A stretch of DNA of 64,000 bases from AAA044-D11 sp965268555 (GTDB taxonomy: Bacteria; Actinomycetota; Actinomycetes; Nanopelagicales; Nanopelagicaceae). Location: assembly GCA_965268555.1 (NCBI GenBank), contig OZ254174.1, positions 868,001-932,000 on the forward strand, read 5' to 3'. The position numbers and the translations under genes were made by a program. The notes beneath the pieces were generated by a model. It searched no databases. It worked only from the letters and a program-made list of their open reading frames with translations, and was not told where the DNA came from. Positions 51,766 through 61,146 of this stretch are shown here, piece after piece; the first letter of the stretch is position 1; every line of letters starts with the position of its first letter.

Positions 51766-54031
51766 GAAATATTCCACCAATCATTTCTCTTAGTTCTGAT
51801 CTTAAGGGCCCCGTCAACCGATAGGGCACCATCTTGATCGGTGCGTAGGACAGTTGCACCTATTGATTGCAGCGCGTTCACGGTACTAGCGGCTGGATGA
51901 CCATAACTATTTCCCGCGCCAACGCTGATTAAGGCGATTTTAGGATGTAGCGCCGACAGCAATGGCAGGTATTGGAATGAAGAGCCGTGGTGCGAAACTT
52001 TATAGATATCGACTGGAGCAATCTTGGTAAGTGCGAGCATCGCGGCTTGTGCTTGTGGTTCTAAATCCCCGGCCGAAAACATCCGCAAATTTCCGACGGT
52101 TATAACCAGGGCAATACTCGAATTATTTATTGCAGAGCCATCACCAGGTAGAACGTCAAAATTTGATTGCACTTTACTTGGCCAAAGAACTTGAATTTCC
52201 ACCTGGCCTTTTGCGCTTTGAAATCTAACAACTTCGCCCGTAGTCGCTTGATGGATTGGGATATTCCCCATGAGTAATACCGCGGTATCTCGCTCACTCT
52301 TAGGTTGGTCAAAGTTTGATACCCAAACACTTGAAACTTTTCGCCCCGACAGAACACCATCTAAGCCATGAACGTGATCTGCATGAAAATGTGAAAGTAC
52401 GAGCAATGGGATTCTCTCGATTCTTAAATCTTTAAGGCACTTATCCATAAGTTTTGAATCTGGCCCAACATCTATTACTAGCGCTTCATGGTTGCCTAAA
52501 TTAATTGCTAAGCCATCGCCCTGCCCCACATTGCAATTTGCAACGCTCCAATTTGCGCCTGGCCATCGTCCTGGTAGCGCTATAACCAGAATTGCTGCTA
52601 CCAAGAGAAGAGATAGCGCAAACCACTTTCTTAACTTCACTAATGCAATAACAAGCAGTGCAATCCCAGCACCTAAATAGCTCTTGGGCAACATCAATAC
52701 TGGAAGTCCTGATGCAAAGTTCGAAATCCAAACTATCAACTGCGCAAGTGGTTTGATAAGTACGAGAAGCAGATGTGATATTCCAGGAGTTATCGGCGAG
52801 ACGATTGCGGCGATGAATCCAATAACAGTTATCGGCGCCACAACCGGTTCAGCCAGAATATTTGCGGGAATTGAAACCAGCGAAAATAGACCAGAAATAG
52901 CGAGAATGACGGGCGTGCACATAATTGTTGCCGAGAGTGGAATCGCAATTAACTCGGCAAATTTTTCATGGCCGAACTTTTCACCGAGATAAATCTCTAG
53001 CTTTGGCGCCAACAATAAAATACCCGCAGTAGCCGCTACCGAAAGTGCGAATCCTGGATCTATTGCTTGAAAAGGATCCATCAAGATTAGAAAGGCGATG
53101 GCAAGACCGAGCGAAGGAATTGAATCGGCTTTAATTCCACGCGCCTTTGCTATCAAAATAACGGCGCTCATGACACTCGCCCGCAAAACTGATGGCGATG
53201 GTCGAACTAGAAAGATGAAACCAATTAATACCAAGCTGGTAAGAATTAACCTTGATCTAACTCGTTTAAAAACCCATTGTGAAAGCCAGAGTAGAAATGC
53301 CGCAATAATCGCAAAGTTCGCGCCGCTTACTGCAGTTAAATGTGAGAGCCCAACTCTTCGCATATTTACGGCGAAGTTCGGCTCTTCAAGCGAGGTATCA
53401 CCGATTACAAGCCCTGGGATTAGTGCGCCACCAGCACCACCAACCGAGATGGCGCTTTTGCGAAAGGCGTCTCGAATTTTTGCCGATACCCGTTGCAGAT
53501 AGTTTGCTTGGGATAGCTTCCTAAAATTTCCAGTAGTCGCGATTAGTGCGGCAACTCGACGTTCGGCGGTAGGAAATGCAACGCCAGTTACCGTGAACTT
53601 TTCGCCAGGAATCAACCGGATCTCTTTCGAGCTAGTAATTCGAATCGGTAATCTAATTGATCTACTTACATCAGCAATTCTTATTGTTGAAATCGAAGCC
53701 AGAGCCGTCATGGATGCGCCACGAAAACGTGATCCGATTACCTTTGGTTTACTCCAGGTTGGATCGCTCTTTAATACTCCAATAATTTCAACTTCCGGAT
53801 TTCCTACAAGTGATTTGGCTAAGAAGTTATGTGTTAACCCGATCTGCCGAATTGCACTTCCTGCACTTCCAGTAAGAACCGCAGCTATGAGAATTAGCGC
53901 CAGGCTTCGTTTTAGCCCCGCAAGTGCAATACATAGAACTATCGCAAGATAACTCCAAGGCGCACTTAAGATTCCGGCAATCGCAGCGCCCAGCCAAATT
54001 GCTAACCCAAGAGCGAGTAAGCGAAAGTCAT
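51756..54031 (-). CDS. comEC: ComEC/Rec2 DNA uptake channel with apparent 1-base deletion near the start
   Basis: Competence channel: ~8-10 membrane segments with the core SHLTAVSGANFAII, and a C-terminal metallo-beta-lactamase domain with SHFHADHVHGLDG. From 53711, the first in-frame ATG, the product would be 651 residues. The same frame stays open for ~107 more codons upstream and encodes the usual N-terminal hydrophobic part (FRLLALGLAIWLGAA...), but has no ATG, GTG or TTG there. An ATG at 54031 starts MTF in the +1 frame and stops after nine residues; inserting one T in the run at 54024-54026 would join it to the long frame as MTFRLLALG. Either an assembly error, a real frameshift or slippage. 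Overlaps the holA start; 6 bases after comEA. Confidence 0.85.
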
Positions 54032-54037
54032 AGCTTC

Positions 54038-54676
54038 TTAAATTCGGAGCAGCTTCGAAATCTCCGCGAATTTGGCATCACCAATTCCGGTAACTTTCTT
54101 CAAATCATCAATCAATATAAACGGGCCATTTAATTTTCTATATGCGAATATGCGATTTGCCATGACTGGGCCAATCCCAGGCAAGGTATCTAATTGTGCA
54201 AGAGTTGCGGAGTTCAAACTAAGCGGCGCCGATGCGGTTGGAGCTTTAGCTTTTACCGAACTTCGTGAACTAGTCGAATAAGAAACTTTCGGGGCGCCAA
54301 CAATAATTTGTTCGCCATCAAATAGAAGATGAGCCAGATTAATATCGCCTAAATTAACTCCGGGAAGTGCACCACCTGCAAGATTTAGCGCATCAATCGC
54401 CCGCGAGCCCTTATCAAGTGAGTAAACGCCAGGCTTTCGAACTCGTCCAGAAACATCAACGATTAATACTTCAGCAATCGCAGGAATCGTAGGAGTTATT
54501 ACTGTTGGAATTATCGTCTCAGTAGATTGTGAGCCGTGCCCCTGCGCCAACACGAAGAAGATTGCTCCCACCGCAATAAATGCGCCAAATACAATCAATA
54601 CCGCTTTTCGCTGCTCGTCGGTAAAGCCGAAGTCCAAATATTTATCTCGAATAGTTTCTTTGAGTTCATTTAACAT
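54038..54676 (-). CDS. comEA: Competence protein ComEA (helix-hairpin-helix)
   Basis: Membrane-anchored DNA receptor for competence. 212 residues: one transmembrane anchor (~23-43), a Ser/Thr/Pro-rich segment, SLBB domain (~70-125), and two helix-hairpin-helix motifs at the C terminus (LDTLPGIGPVMANRI, LKKVTGIGDAKFAEI). It is followed by comEC, with which it is normally paired. Confidence 0.93.
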   Translation of the reverse strand: MLNELKETIRDKYLDFGFTDEQRKAVLIVFGAFIAVGAIFFVLAQGHGSQSTETIIPTVITPTIPAIAEVLIVDVSGRVRKPGVYSLDKGSRAIDALNLAGGALPGVNLGDINLAHLLFDGEQIIVGAPKVSYSTSSRSSVKAKAPTASAPLSLNSATLAQLDTLPGIGPVMANRIFAYRKLNGPFILIDDLKKVTGIGDAKFAEISKLLRI

Positions 54677-54712
54677 GCCCGAAATCTAACTTTGCCCGCG
54701 CTATCAAATATT

Positions 54713-54727
54713 GGAGAGGCTATCTCC
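54713..54727 (-). other. Short hairpin between leuS and comEA
   Basis: GGAGA (54713-54717) and TCTCC (54723-54727) form a 5-base stem with a 5-base loop 8 bases downstream of the leuS stop on the minus strand. The following sequence is AT-rich but lacks a proper T-run. It may be a weak terminator or just the comEA leader; no other feature is in the 58-base gap. Confidence 0.25.
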
Positions 54728-54734
54728 TTGTGAA

Positions 54735-57191
54735 TTAAAGAACGATGTTAACTAATTTAGGTGCGCGTGTAATAACTTTCGAGATCTTTGCGCCAGCAAT
54801 AGCCGCGGCTATTTCGGGATTAGACATCGCAAGTTTCTCTAAGTCGGCATCAGAGATATTTGGTGATACTTCAATGCGATCTTTAATCTTGCCATTTACC
54901 TGCAAAATTGCGGTAACGGCATCGGCTTCAAGCAACTTCGGATCAACAACTGGCCAGCCAGCAAGCGCCACACCTGGTTTGTGTCCGAGAATTTCCCACA
55001 TCTCTTCCGAGGTGAATGGAGCGACGAGTGAAAGTGCAATCGCAATTGCTTCGGCAGCTTCACGGACTGCGGGATCAGCAGGGCCACATCCAGAATCAAT
55101 TGCCTTACGAGTTGCATTAACTAATTCCATTACGCGGGCTACGGCAACATTGAATCTAAATGATTCAACTGCGAATCCAATATCGTGAAGTGCTTTATGT
55201 GTAATTTTGCGAAGCGACAAATCGCCCTTTGAAAAATCTGAACCCACAGGACTTGTCACATCGCCAGAGATACGCCAAGCACGATTTAAGAATTTAACTG
55301 AACCGGAAGGTGAAACATCTGACCAGTCAACATCATCTTCAGGCGGACCAGCGAAGACCATTGCAAGGCGAATCGCATCGACACCGTGATTAGCGAGTTC
55401 ATCGGAAAGTCGGACTAAATTTCCGCGAGACTTCGACATCGCAGATCCATCCATCAAAACCATTCCTTGATTTAGCAGCCTGGTGAAAGGTTCAACAAAA
55501 TTTAAATGGCCAAGGTCGTGTAATACCTTGGTGAAGAAACGTGAATATAACAAGTGCAGAATTGCATGGGTTACGCCGCCAACATATTGATCAACCGGTA
55601 ACCAGGTTTCAACCGCTTTCTTATCGAATGCAACATCGTGGCGATCGGTGCTTGTGTAACGAAGGAAATACCAAGATGAATCAAAGAAGGTATCCATTGT
55701 GTCGGCATCGCGCTTTGCTGGCGCCCCGCACTTAGGACAATCAACATTTACCCAATCAGATGCGGCGCCAAGTGGTGATGTTCCCTTTGGTTTCAAATCT
55801 AAGCCCGTAGCTGATGGAAGTTCGACTGGTAATTGGTTTTCTGGAACTGGGACTTCGCCACATTTATCGCAGTGAATAATTGGAATCGGTGTTCCCCAGA
55901 AACGTTGACGAGAAATCAACCAGTCGCGCAGGCGATAATTCTTTGCAGCTTTTCCAAGTTCTTTCTGTGCGAGTTCGGCAATAATTTTGGTGATTGCTTC
56001 ATCTTTTGAAAGTCCATTTAGTGAGCCAGAGTTAACAAGCTTTCCATCACCAGTAGTTGCAATTCCGGTCTCATTTGGATCGCCCTCTTCGCTAGAAACT
56101 ACAACTTGAACTGGGAGTTTCATTGCTTTTGCGAAATCTAAGTCGCGTTGATCGTGTGCTGGGACCGCCATGATTGCGCCAGTTCCATAGTCTGCAAGAA
56201 CGTAATCACTTGCCCAAATCGGAAGCTTTGCACCGTTCACTGGATTGATTGCATAACGCTCTAAGAAAATTCCACTCTTTGGTCGATCGGTTGCAAGCCG
56301 ATCGATATCTGTTGCAGCCTTAACGCCATCTAGATACTTTGCGAATTCACCTTCGACTTTTGATCCCGAAACTAACTCTGCAGCTAGTGCAGAATCTGCG
56401 GCCACCACCATAAAGGTTGCGCCATACAAGGTATCTGGTCTTGTGGTGTAAATAGTTACTGGCTCGTCGCGACCTTCTATTACAAATTTAACTTCTGCGC
56501 CAACCGAGCGCCCAATCCAATTGCGCTGCATCATTAGAACTTTCTCTGGCCATTGGCCTTCGAGTTGTTCCATGTCATCTAATAAGCGGTCGGCGTAATC
56601 AGTAATCTTTAAATACCATTGATTTAGCTTCTTCTTAGTTACCGCTGAATCACAACGCTCGCAGAGTCCCGCAACAACTTGCTCATTAGCTAAAACTGTT
56701 TGGCAACTTGGGCACCAGTTAACTGGTGAATCTTTGCGATATGCCAAGCCCTTCTTATACATTTCAAGGAAGAGCCATTGATTCCACTTGTAATACTCTG
56801 GATCGCAAGTATGTAAGACTCGATCCCAATCAAATGAACAAGCAAAGCGACGCATCGAAGCTTTCTGCACTGCAATATTTTCATATGTCCATGCACGTGG
56901 ATCTTCATTGCGCTTGATCGCAGCATTTTCTGCCGGCAAGCCAAATGCATCCCAACCGATTGGATGCATAACGTTGAAACCTTTTTGAATCCAATATCTT
57001 GCAATCACATCGCCAAGTGCGTAAGCCTCGGCATGTCCCATATGTAAATCGCCAGAAGGATAAGGAAACATATCCAAGACATATTTCTTAGGACGCTTGT
57101 CATCGCTGCGGCCAGATTTAAATGGCTCTAGCTTGTCCCAAATGGGCAACCATTTCTCTTGGACGTATTGAATGTCATAGGCCTCATGCAT
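54735..57191 (-). CDS. leuS: Leucyl-tRNA synthetase
   Basis: Class I synthetase with proofreading. 818 residues: PYPSGDLHMGHAEAY (HIGH), CP1 editing domain (~220-400) with TTRPDTLYGATFMV, MDGSAMSKSRGN (KMSKS), and C-terminal anticodon and Leu-specific domains. Zinc-type cysteines CPSC and CERC at ~160-180. Standard length. A short gap with tRNA-Ala lies upstream. Confidence 0.97.
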   Translation of the reverse strand: MHEAYDIQYVQEKWLPIWDKLEPFKSGRSDDKRPKKYVLDMFPYPSGDLHMGHAEAYALGDVIARYWIQKGFNVMHPIGWDAFGLPAENAAIKRNEDPRAWTYENIAVQKASMRRFACSFDWDRVLHTCDPEYYKWNQWLFLEMYKKGLAYRKDSPVNWCPSCQTVLANEQVVAGLCERCDSAVTKKKLNQWYLKITDYADRLLDDMEQLEGQWPEKVLMMQRNWIGRSVGAEVKFVIEGRDEPVTIYTTRPDTLYGATFMVVAADSALAAELVSGSKVEGEFAKYLDGVKAATDIDRLATDRPKSGIFLERYAINPVNGAKLPIWASDYVLADYGTGAIMAVPAHDQRDLDFAKAMKLPVQVVVSSEEGDPNETGIATTGDGKLVNSGSLNGLSKDEAITKIIAELAQKELGKAAKNYRLRDWLISRQRFWGTPIPIIHCDKCGEVPVPENQLPVELPSATGLDLKPKGTSPLGAASDWVNVDCPKCGAPAKRDADTMDTFFDSSWYFLRYTSTDRHDVAFDKKAVETWLPVDQYVGGVTHAILHLLYSRFFTKVLHDLGHLNFVEPFTRLLNQGMVLMDGSAMSKSRGNLVRLSDELANHGVDAIRLAMVFAGPPEDDVDWSDVSPSGSVKFLNRAWRISGDVTSPVGSDFSKGDLSLRKITHKALHDIGFAVESFRFNVAVARVMELVNATRKAIDSGCGPADPAVREAAEAIAIALSLVAPFTSEEMWEILGHKPGVALAGWPVVDPKLLEADAVTAILQVNGKIKDRIEVSPNISDADLEKLAMSNPEIAAAIAGAKISKVITRAPKLVNIVL

Positions 57192-57251
57192 AACGCGAAT
57201 TCTCCCACGACCTATTGCTTGAGATTTACCGAATTAGATTTATTACTCGAG

Positions 57252-57324
57252 TGGAGCTGAGGGGACTTGAACCCCTGACCCCCTGCATGCCATGCAGGTG
57301 CGCTACCAGCTGCGCCACAGCCCC
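57252..57324 (-). tRNA. tRNA-Ala (GGC)
   Basis: 73-base cloverleaf on the minus strand: acceptor GGGGCTG with CAGCTCC, including the G3-U70 pair that is the alanine identity element; anticodon loop ATGGCAT with anticodon GGC for GCC; T arm AGGGGTTCAAGTCCCCT. CCA not encoded. Located between leuS and the histidine phosphatase gene. Confidence 0.96.
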
Positions 57325-57371
57325 AATTTTTATTTGTACTTTTACTTCGAGGGCAGACTTTATCCCAAAAT

Positions 57372-58037
57372 TTAAGCCTCGGCCTCCTGCGTTTCATTGC
57401 CGAATACCGGCTCTGGAATCGAGCCCGCATTGTGTTCAACGAGTGTCCAACCAGTTTTGATAAAGGAATTTGGCTCGATTACTGACCAAGATGCATTTGA
57501 AAGTCCTCCTAGAGTTGCCCACTTTTCAAATGGCATCTCCAAAATTGAACCAAGTAGTGCGCGTGAAGTTCCGCCATGTGTTACAAAAATAATTGTTCCT
57601 GAAGCTTCCGCAATTCCACGTTCGATGGCGGCTCGGGCGCGCTTTGCGACTTCGGTACGCGATTCCCCGATCTCTCCAGCCTTTACATCTTCACCGAACA
57701 TCCATTGTTTAAAACGCTCGCCATCCTCTTCACGATTTTGAGCTCCTGTTTTGCCTTCCCACTTTCCACCGTTGGTCTCACGAAGGTCGGGATCGATTTC
57801 TAGTTTTACTCCAGTTAAATCAACAAGTGCTTGCGCTGTTTGTTTTGCACGAATTAAATCACTTGCAATTATTCGACTTGGATTCATGCCCGCCAAAACT
57901 TTTGCAGCATGTCCGACCTGATAAAGCCCCACTTGATTAAGCGGAATATCAGAGTGGCCTTGATAGCGATTTTCAACATTCCAATCAGTCTGACCATGTC
58001 GCCAGAGAACTATTCGAAGTTTAGATTTTTCGCTCAT
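57372..58037 (-). CDS. Histidine phosphatase family protein (GpgP-like by context)
   Basis: 221 residues of the phosphoglycerate-mutase superfamily: catalytic LWRHGQTDWN (~10-19, phosphohistidine), SDLIRAKQTA, and FVTHGGTSRALLG (second His). Its place next to rsfS and nadD matches the mycobacterial glucosyl-3-phosphoglycerate phosphatase GpgP, but many relatives hydrolyse other phosphoesters. The ATG at 58037, 7 bases after the rsfS stop, gives the family beginning; the 36-codon upstream extension lies inside rsfS. Confidence 0.82.
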   Translation of the reverse strand: MSEKSKLRIVLWRHGQTDWNVENRYQGHSDIPLNQVGLYQVGHAAKVLAGMNPSRIIASDLIRAKQTAQALVDLTGVKLEIDPDLRETNGGKWEGKTGAQNREEDGERFKQWMFGEDVKAGEIGESRTEVAKRARAAIERGIAEASGTIIFVTHGGTSRALLGSILEMPFEKWATLGGLSNASWSVIEPNSFIKTGWTLVEHNAGSIPEPVFGNETQEAEA

Positions 58038-58044
58038 TTGAAAA

Positions 58045-58407
58045 TTATCTCGCTTCAGAAACCAGAAGTGGAATTCGTGGACAGTCATTCCAGAGTCGAT
58101 CAAGCATGTAGTAGTTACGAAGTTCTTGACTTTGGATGTGAACAACTAGATCGGAGTAGTCAAGGAGAATCCATTGGCCCTTACCTTCGCGACGAATAGG
58201 CTTCTCGCCAATCGCAGCCATCGCTTTGAAAACACCATCTGCAATTGCATCTACCTGGACTTCATTTGAACCAGTTGCGATTAAGAATACTTCTGAGAGA
58301 ACCATCTGCTCTGTCATATCAATCGCAACGATATCTACGCCCAATTTTTCAGCAATAGCTTCGGCGGCTACCTGCGCCAGATTAATAACACTCTTACCTG
58401 CTGCCAT
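58045..58407 (-). CDS. rsfS: Ribosomal silencing factor RsfS
   Basis: Binds L14 and blocks subunit joining under starvation. 120 residues of the DUF143 family, with KLGVDIVAIDMTEQ, EGKGQWILLDYSDLVVHIQ and YYMLDRLW. It overlaps nadD by 14 bases and precedes the histidine phosphatase by 7. Normal length. Confidence 0.95.
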   Translation of the reverse strand: MAAGKSVINLAQVAAEAIAEKLGVDIVAIDMTEQMVLSEVFLIATGSNEVQVDAIADGVFKAMAAIGEKPIRREGKGQWILLDYSDLVVHIQSQELRNYYMLDRLWNDCPRIPLLVSEAR

Positions 58408-58963
58408 ATAGGCCTCTATCTTTTATATATTTAAGCACGGAAGGAGAGATTGTCTCTGGAGTTTTTCCATTAGCAAAATCTTCACGGATTTTAGTAGCGC
58501 TAATATCTAGCGCTGTTATTTCTAACTCTTTAAATTCAGATGCCGCAGCGCCTGGACGCTTGATTACCAAAATTTCGGCCTGCTTCTTAACATCATCACT
58601 GCGCTTCCATTTATGCAAAGTTGAGGCAGCATCGCTTCCCAAGATTAAGGTGAATTCATCCTTTGGGAAAAATGCCCGAAGTGATTGCAAAGTATCGAAG
58701 GTATATGTAGCGCCTTTTCTTGAAGTCTCGATATCCAGTACAACAACTTTCTCCTGCAATTCATCAGATAAATCTTCTAAAGCTTTGCTACACATCTCAA
58801 GTCGTTGGCCAGGGGTTGCAATTGGATTCGCGCTTCGAAGATATGGATCTCCGGCAGGGATCAACATGATTTGATCAAATTTTTTAGCGAGAGCTTCAAT
58901 TATATGAAGGTGGCCAAGATGAGGTGGATCAAATGTCCCACCAAGAATTCCTACTTTAGAGAT
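58394..58963 (-). CDS. nadD: Nicotinate-nucleotide adenylyltransferase, probable AUC start
   Basis: Forms deamido-NAD from nicotinate mononucleotide and ATP. With the frame taken from codon ATC at 58963 the 189-residue product has the full N terminus with the nucleotidyltransferase motif GGTFDPPHLGH, then LGSDAASTLHKW and the C-terminal ISATKIRED motif. The first ATG in the frame (58867) would drop the catalytic motif, and there is no ATG, GTG or TTG between the upstream stop and that motif. GGGAT lies ~7 bases before the ATC, and the small membrane gene ends 4 bases before it. An ATT at 58972 is the other candidate. Confidence 0.85.
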   Translation of the reverse strand: MSKVGILGGTFDPPHLGHLHIIEALAKKFDQIMLIPAGDPYLRSANPIATPGQRLEMCSKALEDLSDELQEKVVVLDIETSRKGATYTFDTLQSLRAFFPKDEFTLILGSDAASTLHKWKRSDDVKKQAEILVIKRPGAAASEFKELEITALDISATKIREDFANGKTPETISPSVLKYIKDRGLYGSR

Positions 58964-58967
58964 GGGA

Positions 58968-59087
58968 TTAATCCCGATCTATGCGAAGTGTTAAATACAG
59001 TAGAAGCGAAAGCACACCAAAAGCAAAGAGACCAAAGAAAATTGGAGAGGCTGGTAGTTCGCGAACCGTTTCAGAATACAAAATCAT
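58968..59087 (-). CDS. Tiny conserved membrane protein upstream of nadD
   Basis: 39 residues with a single hydrophobic segment (~15-33, ELPASPIFFGLFAFGVLSLL) and a charged tail (RIDRD). I believe small membrane proteins like this occur ahead of nadD in several actinobacteria; function unknown. The ATG at 59087 comes 10 bases after the ligA stop; the upstream in-frame codons lie within ligA. Being so short it is easily missed. Confidence 0.6.
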   Translation of the reverse strand: MILYSETVRELPASPIFFGLFAFGVLSLLLYLTLRIDRD

Positions 59088-59097
59088 AGGTAGAACT

Positions 59098-61137
59098 TTA
59101 CCCCAAAGCTTTGGGTCCGCCAGCAAGCAAAGTTTTGAATTCGCTCTCATTCAAAATTCGAACCCCAAGTTCTTCTGCTTTAGCCAATTTCGAGCCAGCT
59201 GCTTCCCCAGCAACAAGAAAATCTGTCTTTTTTGAAACAGAAGATGATGTTTTTCCACCATGAGCCGCAATTACTTCCGAGACGCCATCTCTAGTGAAAT
59301 CTTCCAACGACCCAGTCACAACCAAAGTTAGTCCCACCAAGGTTTGTGGCTCGGTCGCGGCCTTAGCAATCTCTTTCAGCGAAACGCCTGATTTCGCCCA
59401 CTTCGCAATAACTTCTTGGTGCCAATCAATTCCAAACCATTCAATGATGGATTTAGCAATAACTTCGCCGACGCCATCAGTTTCAGATAACTCTTGCTCG
59501 CTCGCATTGGCAATTGCTTCAATCGATCCAAAGTTTTTAGCAAGCGCCTGCGCTGCAGTAGGTCCAACATGTCTAATTGAGAGCGAAACAATAATTCGCC
59601 ATAGCGGTTTCTGCTTAGCGCTCTCTAACCCCTTCAAGAACTTTTCAACGTTTAAACCGAGGGAGCCATCCTTTTTCAAGAAGAATTGCGATTTCGCTAG
59701 ATCCTTCTCGGTCAGTGAGAATAAATCCGATTCATCAATAATTAACTTATCTTCCAAAAGCGCACTTGCCGCTTCATAACCAAGAACATCGATATCTAGA
59801 GCTACGCGAGAGCCGATGTAATAAATTCGCTCACGTAGTTGCGCTGGGCAGCTCTGAGTATTTGGACATCTGATATCAACATCGCCATCGGTGATTGCGC
59901 GAAGCTTGCTGCCGCAATCTGGGCATTTAGTCGGCATTACAAATGCTTTCTCGCTGCCATTTCGCTTTGCAATTACTGGACCTAGAACTTCAGGGATTAC
60001 ATCTCCAGCCTTGCGAATTAAGACGGTGTCGCCAATCAAAATTCCTTTGCGAACTACTTCTTCGGCATTATGAAGAGTCGCATTCGTGACGGTTGATCCG
60101 GCAACTTTGACTGGTTCCATAAATGCGAACGGAGTTACGCGACCAGTGCGCCCGACACTGACTTTGATATCTAATAACTTTGTAGTCACTTCTTCCGGTG
60201 GATACTTAAATGCAATCGCCCACTTTGGAGCCCGCGCAGTAAATCCCAACTCCTTCTGAATTGAAAGTTCATTTACCTTAATAACAATGCCATCTATCTC
60301 ATGCTCAACATCATGGCGATGATCTGCGTAATAAGCCACAAATGCACTTACTTCGGCTGGGGATGAAACTACTTTAAATCTTGAACTTGTTGGAAGCCCA
60401 AAGCCTGCAAGTATTTCGTATGCACTGCTCTGTGAAGTTAATTCCAAACCATCAGATGCACCGATTCCATGTACAACCATAGAGAGCGGGCGACTTGCAG
60501 TAATTCGTGGATCTTTCTGGCGAAGTGAACCAGCCGCCGCATTTCTTGGATTGGCGAAACGTTCTTTCCCAAGTTCTTCTTGTTGATCATTGAACTCATT
60601 AAAAGCCGCAATCGGAAAGAAAACCTCACCTCTTACCTCTAAGAGATCAGGAATATTCTTACCCGCTAACTCATGTGGAATCGCTTTTATAGTGCGAATA
60701 TTTAAAGTTACATCTTCACCTGTTACGCCATTTCCTCTGGTTAGAGCTTTAACCAATTTGCCCTTTTCATATAGCAAGTTAATTGCCAGGCCATCAACTT
60801 TCACTTCGCAGAGCCAGGTGTTCTTGGTGCTTGTCTTCGCGATCCGCTCAAACCAAGTATTCAACTCATCGTTATCAAAAACGTTATCTAAACTCATCAT
60901 CTTTTCAATGTGATCTGATTGCTGGAAATGTGTGGCAAATCCGCCACCAACTAAATCACTTGGCGAGTCTGGTAATTTAAATTCTGGATGTGCGCTTTCA
61001 AGTTTCTTTAACTCGAGAAGTAAGGCATCGAATTCACCATCAGTGATGCTCGGTTTATCCTGAACATAGTATTTAAACTGGTGCTCGCGAATCTGTTCGC
61101 ATAAATCAACTATGCGATGGCGAATATCTTGGCTCAC
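59098..61137 (-). CDS. ligA: NAD-dependent DNA ligase
   Basis: Seals nicks in replication and repair. 679 residues: adenylation domain with CEVKVDGLAINLLY (KxDG lysine ~118), OB fold, zinc finger with CPDCGSKL and CPNTQSCPAQLRE, HhH domain, and C-terminal BRCT (~600-679). Standard. It follows mnmA by 9 bases. Confidence 0.97.
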   Translation of the reverse strand: MSQDIRHRIVDLCEQIREHQFKYYVQDKPSITDGEFDALLLELKKLESAHPEFKLPDSPSDLVGGGFATHFQQSDHIEKMMSLDNVFDNDELNTWFERIAKTSTKNTWLCEVKVDGLAINLLYEKGKLVKALTRGNGVTGEDVTLNIRTIKAIPHELAGKNIPDLLEVRGEVFFPIAAFNEFNDQQEELGKERFANPRNAAAGSLRQKDPRITASRPLSMVVHGIGASDGLELTSQSSAYEILAGFGLPTSSRFKVVSSPAEVSAFVAYYADHRHDVEHEIDGIVIKVNELSIQKELGFTARAPKWAIAFKYPPEEVTTKLLDIKVSVGRTGRVTPFAFMEPVKVAGSTVTNATLHNAEEVVRKGILIGDTVLIRKAGDVIPEVLGPVIAKRNGSEKAFVMPTKCPDCGSKLRAITDGDVDIRCPNTQSCPAQLRERIYYIGSRVALDIDVLGYEAASALLEDKLIIDESDLFSLTEKDLAKSQFFLKKDGSLGLNVEKFLKGLESAKQKPLWRIIVSLSIRHVGPTAAQALAKNFGSIEAIANASEQELSETDGVGEVIAKSIIEWFGIDWHQEVIAKWAKSGVSLKEIAKAATEPQTLVGLTLVVTGSLEDFTRDGVSEVIAAHGGKTSSSVSKKTDFLVAGEAAGSKLAKAEELGVRILNESEFKTLLAGGPKALG

Positions 61138-61146
61138 GGCTAAAAC

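Noticed and set aside
35134..57191. T-box leaders ahead of leuC, gltX or leuS
   Set aside because: The upstream gaps are too short and show no specifier/antiterminator structure.
58038..58145. Longer start for the histidine phosphatase
   Set aside because: Overlaps rsfS; family similarity starts at the ATG 58037.
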